A stretch of 64,000 nucleotides of DNA, from positions 202,804 through 266,803 of the forward strand of contig NZ_NFIN01000001.1 in the NCBI RefSeq assembly GCF_002161765.1. The letters are read 5' to 3'. Below the pieces are notes generated by a model. The model was not told the DNA's origin. It did no database searches and saw only the letters and a program-made list of their open reading frames with translations. This DNA is from Bacteroides sp. An322. Its GTDB lineage: Bacteria > Bacteroidota > Bacteroidia > Bacteroidales > Bacteroidaceae. The position numbers and the translations under genes are program-made. Every line of letters begins with the position of its first letter. The first letter of the stretch is position 1. Shown here piece by piece: positions 8,351 through 19,400 of this stretch.

Positions 8351-9943
8351 TTACTTCTTCTTCAATACAGGCAGACCATCGGTGCCGGATGTCCATTGGT
8401 AGGCGTTGTCGGTGAGGGCAGCGTTCATGCCACCAACAGCGGTCTGCCAAGTAACGGTCGAGTTGTCCACCTTCGTGGTTTCTGCCGTTTCTCCTTGATT
8501 ACTATATACCCCTTGTCCGGCATTGCCGCCATAGAAGCAGGCGGTGATGGTGCCATAGTTGTAAGCAGCGATGCCGCCCTCAACATAATTCGTTGTTAAA
8601 TTTCCATCGAACCAACAGCCAATAATACTACCGTTGTTGATAGACGCAATGCCACCGATATCGCTGGTTCTTGCAGCAATATCTCCCGTTACGGAGCAGG
8701 CAGTAATGGTGCCGTAGTTGACATTTACTATGCCGCTGGCTACCCCTTGCTGCACATTGTAGTTCACCTCTACTTGCAGGTTCTTCACCGTTCCGTTACT
8801 CCCGATACCATCGAACAATACAGCATTCCCACCGTCTGTTGAGTTTGTGGTGATGCTCAGTCCCGTGATGCTGTGTCCCTGTCCGTCGAAGGTGCCTTGA
8901 TAACCGGTATTAGAACTGAAACCACTGCCTATCGGTGTCCATGTTGTGCCCGTGAGGTTGATGTCGGCGGTCAGGGTACAGTTTAGCGAGAGGTCGCTTT
9001 GCACGGCCTTATTCCATGCCAGCAGGCCGTTAGCGTTATAGACTGTGTAGCTGCCGTCGTCCTGTATGAAATAACCCAAATCCTCTGCCGTGCCGCTCTC
9101 GCCGCCGCCGTCAGTCCAGCCGCCGATGGTGCAGCCTGCCAGTTCCAGCCCTTTGGCGGTGACATTGACGGTGTAGGTGTAGCGGCTACCTGCCTCTAAT
9201 ACCACATCGTTCTTCGGACGGAAATAGTAAGTACCTCTGCCTAAATCCACCTGTATGAACGGGGTATTCGCCATCACGGTCTGCGGTGCGGCAAGTGCCT
9301 CATAGGTGTCGGTGCCCGGCGCGTAGGTGGTGATGGTGGCCGGATTGCCATCGTCCGTGGAGAGACCGGTCACATAGACTTCCGCTCCTGTCAGGTCGTT
9401 GATACCGGCTCCCTCTCTAAGTATAACAGTCACTCGCGCAGTGCGGTGGCTGAAGGTCAAAGTCGGGTCGTCGAACCTCACCGTCTGTTTCTCGGCTGAA
9501 ATGTAGTCACTGCTTTGGAAGTCGGCTTGCGTGCTTTGGTCGGCCTTCACCACCACGGCGGGCATCTGCGAGATGTTGGTCGGGTCGTATGGCCACCAGG
9601 CGCTGACGGTGATATCGTTGCGGCTCGTCCACCAGAACGGGGAGAGGTTGTTGCTCAGGGTGGCGGTCTTTTTCTCGGCGTCAGTGGTTGTCACGTTGTA
9701 CTCCTTCGTCTCGTCGCCCAGACTGAGGGCTACGGACGCGACCCCGTCCCAGTCGCCGTCCACGGTGGCGCGGGTGGAAGCAGGAGTTGCCTCTACAGAG
9801 AGTCCGGTGGCGTTGATAATCAACGGGTATTCACCCTCAGGCAGACGGGTGCCGTCCGCCAGTTCGTCCTGCGTGCAGGCGGTCGCCGCAAGAAGCAGCA
9901 CCGCCGCACCGGAGAGTATATGTGATAGATGTCTGAAACTCAT
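8351..9943 (-). CDS. Fimbrillin-family lipoprotein with GLUG-type repeats
   Basis: 530 residues with a lipobox at LLLAATACTQ. Residues 25-270 are fimbrillin-like (TRATVDGDWDGVASVAL, then FSHRTARVTVIL). Residues 275-470 are a repeat region with 'WTPIGSGFSSNTGYQGTFDG', then several copies of a Gly-Ile/Asn-Tyr-Gly-Thr-Ile pattern (VNYGTITAC, INNGSIIGC, YNYGTITAC), the GLUG repeats found in bacterial surface adhesins. Together this suggests a pilus-associated adhesin. The gene is in the cargo operon between two other fimbrillins. The chromosomal gene at 31641-33395 has the same domain plan. Confidence 0.8.
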   Translation of the reverse strand: MSFRHLSHILSGAAVLLLAATACTQDELADGTRLPEGEYPLIINATGLSVEATPASTRATVDGDWDGVASVALSLGDETKEYNVTTTDAEKKTATLSNNLSPFWWTSRNDITVSAWWPYDPTNISQMPAVVVKADQSTQADFQSSDYISAEKQTVRFDDPTLTFSHRTARVTVILREGAGINDLTGAEVYVTGLSTDDGNPATITTYAPGTDTYEALAAPQTVMANTPFIQVDLGRGTYYFRPKNDVVLEAGSRYTYTVNVTAKGLELAGCTIGGWTDGGGESGTAEDLGYFIQDDGSYTVYNANGLLAWNKAVQSDLSLNCTLTADINLTGTTWTPIGSGFSSNTGYQGTFDGQGHSITGLSITTNSTDGGNAVLFDGIGSNGTVKNLQVEVNYNVQQGVASGIVNVNYGTITACSVTGDIAARTSDIGGIASINNGSIIGCWFDGNLTTNYVEGGIAAYNYGTITACFYGGNAGQGVYSNQGETAETTKVDNSTVTWQTAVGGMNAALTDNAYQWTSGTDGLPVLKKK

Positions 9944-9970
9944 GATTCCTCAGGTTTTGTATGTTCTTGT

Positions 9971-10885
9971 TTATAGGTCTGCATTCACATTGCCGCCGCT
10001 TACCGGATTCCAGTCGCTGATGACAGCCGAACCGACGCTCAGGTCCTTGTTGCGGACGGTGACGGTCCATGTGTAGTTATTGCCGGCTTTCAATGCGCCG
10101 TCTGGTACGGTGAGCGTGGCGTTGTAGTCATTGTCGTTGAAATTCACAGTCAGGTCAATGCTTGTTATGGTCTGCGGAAAGAGGATGACCGACGAGGTGA
10201 GTGCGCCGCCCAGTCCCATGGTGAGATCGGCTGCCTGCGCGTTCTCATCCGCCTTGGCTACGCCGGTTTCGGTGTCGAAGCTGCCCGTCAGCGTCAGTCC
10301 GGAGAGCTTGTAGCTTACAGGCTTGACAGCGGTGAAACTTATTCCGCTGCCTGCCTCGAAGGTAAGGGTGATCTGGCTCATGCAGTGGTGGAAGGAACAG
10401 TCCCTTCCGTTGTCCTCGGTGTTGTCAGTGAAATTTATCGTAGGATGGTGCGTGTCGGCATCGGCTCCGGTGGCATAGAGGAAGTCGATGAGGGACCGGT
10501 TTTCAGCCGTCTGATTCTCACTTCCCGTGCTGACTCCGGTCAATACTCCCGCAGATTCGCCGGGTGTGCCCGTGAACGGATAGTAGGCGCGGAAGGTCAC
10601 GCTCTCGGGAGTCTGGAAGTAGATGTTTTCCCCTGTAGCGGTAAAGCTGCTGCCGTTCCGTTCGTAGCATATGTTGTTGTAATAAGTACCCGTGCCTGCT
10701 ATGGTGGAGACACCTATCTGGTCCTTGTCCTCCCAAGCGGTACCACTGGCGCGGGTGGTTACAGTGTTGGAGATTTCGGCGTTGATGCGTGCCGCCACGG
10801 GGCTGTTGTCCATTACTTCGTTGTCGTTGGTGCAGGCTGCCAGGCTGAGGGCAAGCGCTGCGAGTGCAAAAAACTTGGTATTCAT
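9971..10885 (-). CDS. Fimbrillin-family lipoprotein (probable major subunit)
   Basis: 304 residues with a lipobox at LALSLAACTN. It shows the most complete fimbrillin pattern in the operon: TRASGTAWEDKDQIGVS, 'YNNICYERNGSSFTATG', 'TFRAYYPF', 'CSFHHCMSQITLTFEAG' and 'GNNYTWTVTVRNKDL', ending in SDWNPVSGG. No adhesin-like extension is present, so this could be the stalk subunit, with the longer paralogues as accessory or tip subunits. It follows the FimB/DUF5119-like gene after about 60 bases. Confidence 0.82.
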   Translation of the reverse strand: MNTKFFALAALALSLAACTNDNEVMDNSPVAARINAEISNTVTTRASGTAWEDKDQIGVSTIAGTGTYYNNICYERNGSSFTATGENIYFQTPESVTFRAYYPFTGTPGESAGVLTGVSTGSENQTAENRSLIDFLYATGADADTHHPTINFTDNTEDNGRDCSFHHCMSQITLTFEAGSGISFTAVKPVSYKLSGLTLTGSFDTETGVAKADENAQAADLTMGLGGALTSSVILFPQTITSIDLTVNFNDNDYNATLTVPDGALKAGNNYTWTVTVRNKDLSVGSAVISDWNPVSGGNVNADL

Positions 10886-10947
10886 CGTATCTTAAATTTA
10901 TTATTTTTCTTTTCCGTATATCTTTTCAGTTATCTGTCCGGTACGTC

Positions 10948-11826
10948 TTACATCTCGGCATCCACTCCGCCGCCGTCAATCTTCTCCCAGTCGGTGATGC
11001 CGGCTTCCACTCCGGCTTCCGCCGGGGTCTCTGCCATGGTGCCGCCGAGGGTGAGCGGCTCTGTCTTGTCGGCGTTGAAGTCCGCAAGGGCTGCCGTGAG
11101 GTCGCTCTCAAGTTCCGTAGGCTGCGGGTTGCCGTTTGAGTATGTCAGCGTGGCGGTCAGTGTCTGCCGCTCGCCGGTGATGCCTAAAAGCCGCACGGTG
11201 GCGGTCCATTTGCCGGCATCGTCACCTTCGGTTATCCTGGTGAAATGCAGGGCTACATCGGATGCCGCTCCGTAGGTTCCGGTAGCGAAGTCCATCGTGC
11301 CTGCCGCTCCCGACAATGCGCCTTCGATGCTCTCTATCCTGTCCGCCGCATCGCCCGTAGGCTCGATGACGAGGGTCAGCTGGCGTACCTGCTGGTGCAT
11401 CGCAGCGGTCAGGCCATAGTCGGTGTCGGCCTCGATGGTAACATCCTGTACGGAGGTGAAGAGCCAGCCTGGGACGTTGCTGATGTATGTTCCATTGCCT
11501 GTTTCCGGGGCTACCGTAGCGGTTGTGCCGCTGACGGTGATGTTTTCAGGAGTATTGTAGGCCGCAAGGGTGTAGCTGCCGGGATTGAAGAGGTAATCCG
11601 GCGTATGGGTCGTTCCGGTCTCCGTGCCGGTATAGTCGCCCATCGTCACCGTCCACTCCGCAGGGATGTCCACACCGTCGCCCCGGTCGGTCCAGTCGGC
11701 GGTGACGGTAATCTTGCCGGTGTCCGGATGGGGCGTATTGTGAAGCTCGTCCTTCACGCAGGAGGTAGCGGCCAGCAGCAGGGCTGCCGTTAAAAGTGAT
11801 GTCTTGTATATGCTGTTTGTCTTCAT
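10948..11826 (-). CDS. FimB/DUF5119-like fimbrial lipoprotein
   Basis: 292 residues from the ATG at 11826, chosen because GAGGAGG lies upstream and a signal peptide with lipobox LLLAATSC follows directly; the longer frame reaching 12261 overlaps the upstream gene and is not real. The protein starts DELHNTPHPDTGKITVTADW, as in anchor or assembly proteins of Bacteroidales fimbriae (FimB/Mfa2 and DUF5119 groups), and keeps the plan of two beta domains. Such proteins usually anchor the pilus and set its length. It is the second gene of the operon, 20 bases after the DUF3575 gene. Confidence 0.72.
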   Translation of the reverse strand: MKTNSIYKTSLLTAALLLAATSCVKDELHNTPHPDTGKITVTADWTDRGDGVDIPAEWTVTMGDYTGTETGTTHTPDYLFNPGSYTLAAYNTPENITVSGTTATVAPETGNGTYISNVPGWLFTSVQDVTIEADTDYGLTAAMHQQVRQLTLVIEPTGDAADRIESIEGALSGAAGTMDFATGTYGAASDVALHFTRITEGDDAGKWTATVRLLGITGERQTLTATLTYSNGNPQPTELESDLTAALADFNADKTEPLTLGGTMAETPAEAGVEAGITDWEKIDGGGVDAEM

Positions 11827-11846
11827 CGTCTCGTCCTCCTCTTTTC

Positions 11847-12932
11847 TTAAAATAACTTCCAAACCAATGTCACTCCGGCGTTGACCGGGCCAATCCAGTG
11901 CTTCGTCTCGTTGCCGCTGCGCACCCGCACTCCGTCTATCACATCGTATCTCTCCGTATCGGCATTCAGGTAGCCCAGGCCGAGGGAGAAGTCCATCGAG
12001 AGGGCTTCGGTCAGGCGCAACTGGTAGCCGCCGGTGATGCCGCCGCCGAGCAGGTCGCCCTGACGGCCGGTGCCGGAGAACTTGTAGTTGAACTGTCCGG
12101 CCTTGAACATCGCGCCCACATACCAGGCTTTCTTCTCGCCCAGATACCAGCGCACCTCCGGCATTACTTCCCAGAGGGCATAGCGGCGGTCCTTGTCGTT
12201 CCACGACCACGAGGTCCACGAGCCGTTCACGAGGATTCCCCATGACGGACTGATGCGCCACTCCAGGCCCAGGTCGGGCGTGAGCGTAGCCCAGCGCAGC
12301 AGGTTGGCACGCAGGGAGAGCGTGTAGCTGTCTGTGCCGGAGGTTTCTTCCGCAGCCGTCCCGGTGGTTTCCGCCGGAACATAGGCTTCGGGATGTACCA
12401 CGACCATGCTGTCCGCCCTTATCTGTTCGGCGACAAAGCGTGATTCTTCCGTTTCGCGCTGCTCTTGCTGTGTATCGGCGCTTTCCTGTCCGGCCTGCTG
12501 CCTTTCGTCCTTCTGTGCCGCAGTCGCCACTTTCGGCACGCTGATGCGTACCGTCACGTAGTCACCGCTCCCGGAGTGGTTCTTCGTGACGAAGCACGCT
12601 TCGGTCAGTCCCTGCCGGATGATGAGTTCCGACTTCACGCGGTTGGAGCGGACTTTCGCCATCGCAAGGTTGTCGGCCTCACTCTCTCCGGCGATGCACC
12701 AGCCGTCCACATGGAGGGGGATTTTCCCGGCAAGGATGTCCTGCCTGTATCGCTCCACGCATTCCTCCAGCCGAGCCAGTTCCTTGTCATTGCCGCTGAA
12801 AGGCACATAGAACATGTCTTTATCGGTGACGAAGCGGAATATATAGACCGTATCGGGCTTCTCCTGCGCCGCAAGGGGCAGAAGTACAAACAGGAGCAGC
12901 AAGCCTGTTATCGTTTTCTTTATTATATTCAT
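11847..12932 (-). CDS. DUF3575 outer-membrane protein, first gene of fimbrillin operon
   Basis: 361 residues from the ATG at 12932; a GTG at 12944 is a weaker alternative. A cleavable signal peptide ends at PLAAQ. Residues about 20-135 resemble an OmpA-like soluble domain (DGWCIAGESEADNLAMAKVRSNRVKSELI). A Gln/Glu-rich linker follows, then a C-terminal beta-barrel domain of the DUF3575 type (LSLRANLLRWATLTPDLGLE, then VMPEVRWYLGEKKAWY) ending in a terminal aromatic strand, VTLVWKLF. DUF3575 genes commonly head fimbrillin clusters on Bacteroidales mobile elements. It probably sits in the outer membrane and helps pilus assembly or anchoring. It has a roughly 370-base structured leader. Confidence 0.8.
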   Translation of the reverse strand: MNIIKKTITGLLLLFVLLPLAAQEKPDTVYIFRFVTDKDMFYVPFSGNDKELARLEECVERYRQDILAGKIPLHVDGWCIAGESEADNLAMAKVRSNRVKSELIIRQGLTEACFVTKNHSGSGDYVTVRISVPKVATAAQKDERQQAGQESADTQQEQRETEESRFVAEQIRADSMVVVHPEAYVPAETTGTAAEETSGTDSYTLSLRANLLRWATLTPDLGLEWRISPSWGILVNGSWTSWSWNDKDRRYALWEVMPEVRWYLGEKKAWYVGAMFKAGQFNYKFSGTGRQGDLLGGGITGGYQLRLTEALSMDFSLGLGYLNADTERYDVIDGVRVRSGNETKHWIGPVNAGVTLVWKLF

Positions 12933-13001
12933 TGTATTATCCACGTTTTTGATGGGTTACTGATTTGTATGTGGTATTGTCGGGACATAGAAACAGCACA
13001 A

Positions 13002-13037
13002 GCGGCATACGAGCACAAAAAATGCTTCGTATGCCGC
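13002..13037 (-). promoter_or_regulatory. Strong hairpin in leader of fimbrillin operon
   Basis: Perfect 11-base inverted repeat: GCGGCATACGA at 13002-13012 pairs with TCGTATGCCGC at 13027-13037; one bulged base allows two further G-C pairs. It lies 70-105 bases before the DUF3575 start on the transcribed strand and has no T-run after it, so it is more likely a leader structure (stability, attenuation or protein binding) than a terminator. Confidence 0.55.
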
Positions 13038-13180
13038 CTGGCACAACGATGTAACGCTTCTGCGTAACTTATTGATACATAACGAATTTCGTGGGGGGAT
13101 AATAATCCCTTGCGAATATACAAATTTCTTGTATTAAAAATGATTAAATCCATTAAAGAAAGACATGAAAAGAGCCATAT

Positions 13181-13212
13181 AAAAAAGTTTCCTGACCCGG
13201 ACGGGCAGGAAA
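13181..13212 (-). terminator. Intrinsic terminator (minus strand)
   Basis: On the minus strand TTTCCTG and CAGGAAA (13206-13212 and 13188-13194) form a GC-rich hairpin immediately followed by six T (13181-13186). It lies about 280 bases past the stop of the methylase-helicase gene and would stop that transcript. If the promoter candidate at 13304 is real it would also sit in the fimbrillin operon leader and act as an attenuator. Confidence 0.6.
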
Positions 13213-13303
13213 GCCTATTCCATGTATGTAGTTCTTCTCTCATTGTCAATCTTTTCGTTCTGTTTCAACTTTATTTGATTGGTGCTATTACCCATATTCG
13301 CCC

Positions 13304-13311
13304 CAAAAGTA
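13304..13311 (-). promoter_or_regulatory. Candidate -7 box for fimbrillin operon
   Basis: TACTTTTG on the minus strand matches TAnnTTTG. The expected -33 position, 19-20 bases upstream, has only TTTC, so support is partial. Besides this box, the 561-base gap 12933-13493 holds the hairpin at 13002 and the terminator at 13181; I see no gene in it. Confidence 0.35.
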
Positions 13312-13493
13312 CAAAAAAATTCTGATACTGAAGAAAATATGAAAAGAATTTAATCGAAAATTCTTCAAAAGTGGCTGGGATGTGGAAAAGCCCTCGGGAA
13401 AGGCATTTTACAGCTGTCTAATCCCGGCTTTTATCCCTTGTGTCTCCATAGATAAAAGGCGGCACCGGAACAAATGCCCGTTACCGCCCTGTG

Positions 13494-16400
13494 TTACATT
13501 TTCATACCGTGTCCCTCCCTGCGTTCAGGAATGCCCGGCCTGCCTATTATAATATGGTCACGGATGTAGTCACGGGCTGCATCGTCCGGCTTCGGTACGT
13601 TCTCCGCTTTCGGTAAATCCTGACCGCCACCTTGTTCCTGCCCTTGACTTGGCGTTTCCTCATGTTTGGGAGCCAGTTCCAGCTGTATCTTGCGGTCGAG
13701 AGCGGCAAGTTCGGACTTCAACTGTTTCAGTTCGTCCTCCTTCTTCCATGTCTTGCCCGCTATCTCCTGCAACTGCGGTATCTCGCGCTCCAGCGTTTCG
13801 TTTTTCGCCTTGTACTGCTCGATGACAGAGGGTATCTTCTCCAGCGCGTTCAGGAAGTTCACGGCGGCGGCATGGGTGTCTGCCATCGCCAGATGCCCGT
13901 TGTTGTAGGTGTACTTGTAGTTCCCTTCCACGAAAAAGCGGTTGTCGGTGAACTCCAGCCCCTCGCTGAGTGTCCGCTCGCTCACCACCTTGACGGGGAA
14001 GCCGTACAGCTCGCCGATGCGTTTGGGCTGACCGCCCGTCGTGGCGTTCTTGGCTATCTCCTGCAACCGCTTGCCGATGGTCTTCTCGTCGGTGGTGTCC
14101 AGCCCGTCAATCTTGATAGGATTGAGCCGGTTGCCCTCCTTGTCAGTCTGTACGGCGGCGGTGAACTTCTCCCAGTCCTCCGTCATGCCGGTAATGACCG
14201 CTTGGTTGTTCCTAAGCGCCGAGGTCTTGCTCTCCAATTTCAACTCCGAATCCCGCTTGCCCTTGTTGAACGACTTGCGTTCGCCCTCCAGCGAGGCGAT
14301 TTTCTTTTCGAGTTTCGCCTTGTCCAGCAAGTCCGTGTTGCCGGAGAGTATCGCCATGTACTCCGAGAAGTTCATGCCCGACTTCTCGTCCATCGCCCCC
14401 TCGTCGATGGTTCGTGCGCCCAACGCGCCGCTTTTCAGCTGCGAGATGAACGTCTGCTTGCAATGCAGCAGGTTGAACTTATAGCTGTCCAGCGACTTCT
14501 CCACCGCATAGATAATCACATCCACCTTGTTGTCCGCGTACAGCTTGGCAATCTCGTTGCCTTTCCTGACCGCCCGGCCGTCACGCTGTTGCAGGTCGGA
14601 TGGGCGCCAGGGACAATCTAAATGATGGATAGCGACCGCCCGGCGTTGGGCGTTCACGCCCGTGCCGAGCATACTGGTAGAGCCGAACAACACCCGCACA
14701 TAACCGTTGTTCATCGCCTCAATGACCGCCTTGCGTGCCTTTTCGTTCTTGCACTCCTGAATGAAGCGGATTTCGCTTGCCGGTATGCCGTAGTCCTCTA
14801 CTAATTTGCGCTTGATTTCGGTATAGACGCTCCAGCCGCCACCGGGCTGGTACGTGCCCAAATCCGAAAATACGAACTGTGTCCCTTTGTGCGCGTCATA
14901 CCTGCGGTAATACTCCGCTATCATTTTGGCGCAATGGCTCGCCTTGTTGTCGGGGTGGTCCTCGTAATCCGGGTCAATCATGCGCATGTCCAGTGCCATC
15001 TTCCTCGCATAGTCCGTAGCAATGAGCATTTTCGCCTTTTCCTCCGTTTCCGACAGCGGCAGCCTGCCCAGAATGGTCGCGTCGCCCGACTTGGCGAACT
15101 GCATCAGCTTTTCGATAAAGACCTCCTGGTCGGGCGTGGGCGGTATGTGGTGCAGTATCTCGTTCTTCTTCGGACGGTCCACGCCAATGTCCTCCGCCGT
15201 GCGGTAGTCGGTTATCTCGTTGTAGAACGCCGCCAGCTCCGGCACCTTGATGAAGTATCGGAAGCGTTCTTTCTGCACGATGCTGTTCGTCACGTTGAAC
15301 TCGAAGTCCGTCGTCTTCTTGGCGAATATCGCCGCCCATGCGTCGAAGCAGCGGATGTCCTGTTTCTCCAGTGCCTTCGGGCGCAGGTACTTGAACAGCA
15401 AATATAATTCCGTGAGGCTGTTGGAAATGGTCGTGCCGGAGAGGAACGTCGCCCCCAAATCCCTGCCCGTCCGCTCCTGTATGGTACGGATAGCGAACAG
15501 CAGGTTCAGTGCCTTCTGGCTTCCTTCGGGATTGCCCAGACCCGCCACACGGTCGTGACGGGTGGTGAACGGGGCATTCTTGAACTGGTGTGACTCATCT
15601 ATAAACAGGTGGTCGATGCCCATCTGCTTGAAGTCCGCCACGTCGTCCGTCCTTGTCTTTATGGCGTATTCCACCTTTTCGAGTTTGGCTTGCAGGTTGA
15701 ACTTGCGTTTCTCCAATCCCCGCAGCATGGCGCGTGACACGTCCTTGCCCCGGGAGCGCAGCACTTCGAGATTTTCCTCCACCGTGTCCAGTTCTTCCTG
15801 CAGGATGCGCTGCTGCAACTCCGGCGACTGAGGTATCTTCCCGAACTGGTCGTGCGACATGATGACGCAATCCCAGTCGTTGTTGCGGATGTCGTTGAAA
15901 AAGCGCACGCGGTTGGCGGCTGCAAAGTCCTTCTCCGAGGCGTAGAGGATGCGGGCGTTGGGATAAGCCTTGCGGTAGGTCTCGGCAATCTCGCGCACGT
16001 TGGCTTTCAGCCCGATAATCATCGGCTTGTGTACCAGTCCCAGACGCTTCATTTCATGTGCCGCAACGCACATGGTCAGTGTCTTGCCGGTGCCCACCTC
16101 GTTATCAACGATGCCTCCTCCGTTCTGTTTCAGCATCCATACGCAATCTTTCTGGCTCGTATATAAATCCTTTATTCCCAAGCCTTTCAGGTCCAGTTCC
16201 GGGAATTTCTGGTGCGAGCCGTCGTACTTCGGACGCACGAAGCAGTTGAACTTATTGTTATACATGTCCGTCAGCCGCTTCTTGAACTCCGGCGACTGTT
16301 CCTCCAGCCATTCCGTGAAGCCGTTTCGTATCTCGTCAATCTTCGCGTTGGCAAGCTGTATGCCCTCGCTGTCACGCACCTTGATGTCGTTGCCGTTCTC

Positions 16401-19400
16401 GTCCTTGCCGATGCTTTTCATCATGTCGGGGCAGGTATTGTGCAGGGCGTGTTTCAGCAGGTTCATGCCGTCGTAGTTTCGGTAATAGCCTTTCACCAGG
16501 AACTCGTCCGTGATTTTCATCGTCTTGTAGGCGCATTTCACCGAATACTCGTCGAGGCTTTCCGAGTAGGTTATCCGCACCTCCGTATCGAACAGGCGGC
16601 TCATGTAGGCGGCATACACGCCCGTGGGTATCCAACGCTCCCCGAAGTTGAAGTCCAGGTCCTCGAAGGGAATTTGTTCGGGCACGGCATTTTTCAGGGC
16701 TTCAAGCGACTCCTGTGCCTGCGGCATCATCCCGTGGCCCTCATGTCCCTTTATCCATTCCTCCACATCGGCCACCTTTTGTACCACGTTCCCGGCGATG
16801 AAGCGGTCTGCAATCTCGTAGCCGTCCGCCAACGGGTTGTAGAACACCCTTCCTTTCAGGGCTTCGAGCATCTCCGCCTGCGGCAGGTCGCAGAGAGATT
16901 CCATGTAGGGCAGGTTCACGCCGCCGTACAGGTTGAGCGAGGCGGACAGGGCTTCTTCGGGCGACTCCACCTCGACAAGCGTTTCCTGCGAAAAGGAAAC
17001 GGGACGGTCGAAGATGTCCGCCTTGACGAACTGCCCGTTCTCGCCGCGTTCCAGCGAGAGCATGTTGCGCCCTGAAGCGTCCATCAGGATGAGCTTCGCG
17101 TTGTGCTTGGCATTCAGGTTGCCGTAGCGCATGACGAACTCGTCGTAGTAGGTGTTCAGGTTGCGGCGCAGCAGGGCGTTCTCCTCGTGGTTCTCCGCTT
17201 CGTAAGCGTAAAGCCGCTCGTAGGTGTTGCGCAAGTCGATATAGAGTTGCGCCTTCTGCGCCTGCATCCCCTCCATGTCGAGCGGCTGGAAGGTCGCCCC
17301 GTACTTGGTGACATCCTTCAGCACCCCGATTTGGAAGCGGACGCCGCCGGTATGTTCCCATACCAGCGAGCCTTCTTTTAGGTGCGCTTCCATGATGCCC
17401 TTGAACGGACGGGGCATCATCGCTTCCTCCTCCCTGCGCTGCCGCTCTTCCGGTGTCAGGGCTGCTTCCTCCTCGCGCATCTCCCTTTCCACACGCTCAA
17501 TCCGTCTTCTTCCCTCTGCCTCAAAGCCGTTCTCTACCGGATAGACCGGGCGCACGGACGAGGATTGTTCCGTTTCCCTCGCCTGCACCTTTTCTTTTTT
17601 CGTCTCCGACAGCCCTGCCGTTTGCTTGGCGGCATTGGCATCCATTTTTTCTTTTCCCATCCGGCGCAGTTCGGCACGCCTTTCGGGTGTGAGTGACATC
17701 ATCATCTCATAGAATCCGTTGATGGGAGGGTTGGTTTCCCAGTCCAGACTGCGGTAAACGGCATCCTCCGGGTCATCGTCTTCGGCTGGGGCAGTAGCGC
17801 CTTCGGGCTTTCCGTGCATGGGTATTGGCTCTTCGTGCCGGCTTTCCGGTATTCCGTTCGCCCCTTGACGGATGATTTCCTCCATCTCCCGTACCTCTTC
17901 GGGGCTGATGGCAGGAGCCGTTTCCGCGCTTCTGCCTCTTGCCGCTTCATTTTCTTTTTCCGCCGTTACCCGCTGCCCGTCAGCAGGCATCGGGAACAAT
18001 GACGGTTGCACCGGCTTCCGGCGTTTGGACTTGGCTCCTTTCTTCCTCTCCGGTTTCAGTCCCCGTTCCGCCAATCTGCGCTCCTCCTGTGTGTAGCCGA
18101 ACAGGTCATACAAGTCCATTACAGGAGCTTCGTGCTGTTTCGTTTCCACGACCTGCGGTGCGGATTTTACCGCTTCTGCATTTGGCTGTACCGTTTTTTC
18201 TTCTATTTCCACCTTCGGCTGTTGTACTTCCTGAACTTGCGGCTGGACGGAAATCGTCTGTGTTTCACGCTTTTCAGCCTTGACGCCATTGTAGCGTTCC
18301 AAGTCCAGCCGTGCCGACAGGTCCGCCGACAATATCCGGTACAAGTCCGTGGCGATGCCCTCCACGCCGCCGCTGTGCGTATATACCATAGCCGGCTTGC
18401 CGTATGGGTCGGTATCCCTTTTCGCGTCGGTGTGGATGATGTATTCCGGGTGGTCAAAAAAATACCCGTTGGTGGAAATTCCCGTATGGTTGTTCTTTAC
18501 GACATCGCCCAACCTCTTGTCCTCTTCGGAAAGTTCCTCCTTGCCCTCGTTCTTTTGCAGGATAATCAGGTCGCACCCCACCTCCGTGTTGGCATCTTCC
18601 GTGAACAGGTTGTTCGGCAGGCGGATGGCGGACACCAGATCCGCCTTTCTCATCATCATGTAGCGTGTGCCACCGTTGCCCTCCGTATCCAGCACGCCCT
18701 GCGAGGTGATGAATGCCACGATACCACCGTCACGCACCGTGTCCAGCCCTTTCAGTAAGAAATAGGTATGCACCTTCCTTGCCGCTATCTTTTTGAATAC
18801 CGAGCCATTGGTGTATTCCGGGTCGAACACCGCTATATCCCCGAAAGGGATGTTGGAGATGGCAAGGTCAAACCGGTTCAGAAACGGCTTTTCTATCTTC
18901 TCGAAGCCTTCCGTGCGTATCTTCTGCTGCGGGTACAGGTGTCCGAGCATCTTGCCCGTCAGCAGGTCTTTCTCGAAAGCCATGACCTCCGCCTGCGGAT
19001 TGTCCGACAGTACCGGGGCGATGAACGCGCCCATGCCCGCCGACGGCTCCAGCACGAGCTTCGGTCGCACCTTCTTGTCGTGGAGCACGTCCACGATGGT
19101 GTCCGTGATGGCTTGCGGCGTGTAGAACGCCGTCAGCACCGAGGCCTTCAGCGAGTCCATATAGCGTTTGTACTCCGTTTCGTCCCTGCTGTTCTCCCTG
19201 ATGATACGGTGCAGTTCCACCGTCGGGGCGAACAGTTCGAGGTCGGACTTCACCCAATGCACGGCATCCGCCAGTTCCCTTGCCGGGTTCAGGATGCACT
19301 TCAGCCCTCCGAAGCCGCAGTACCGCTCCAGCAGCGCACGTTCCCTTTCCGTCGGGGTGCGCCGTTCCCGGTCAAGCGTGAACGCCGTGCGTACCGCCTC

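Noticed and set aside
10948..12261. 437-codon open frame containing the FimB-like protein
   Set aside because: The first 145 codons overlap the DUF3575 gene in another frame and have biased composition; a signal peptide and GAGGAGG place the start at 11826.
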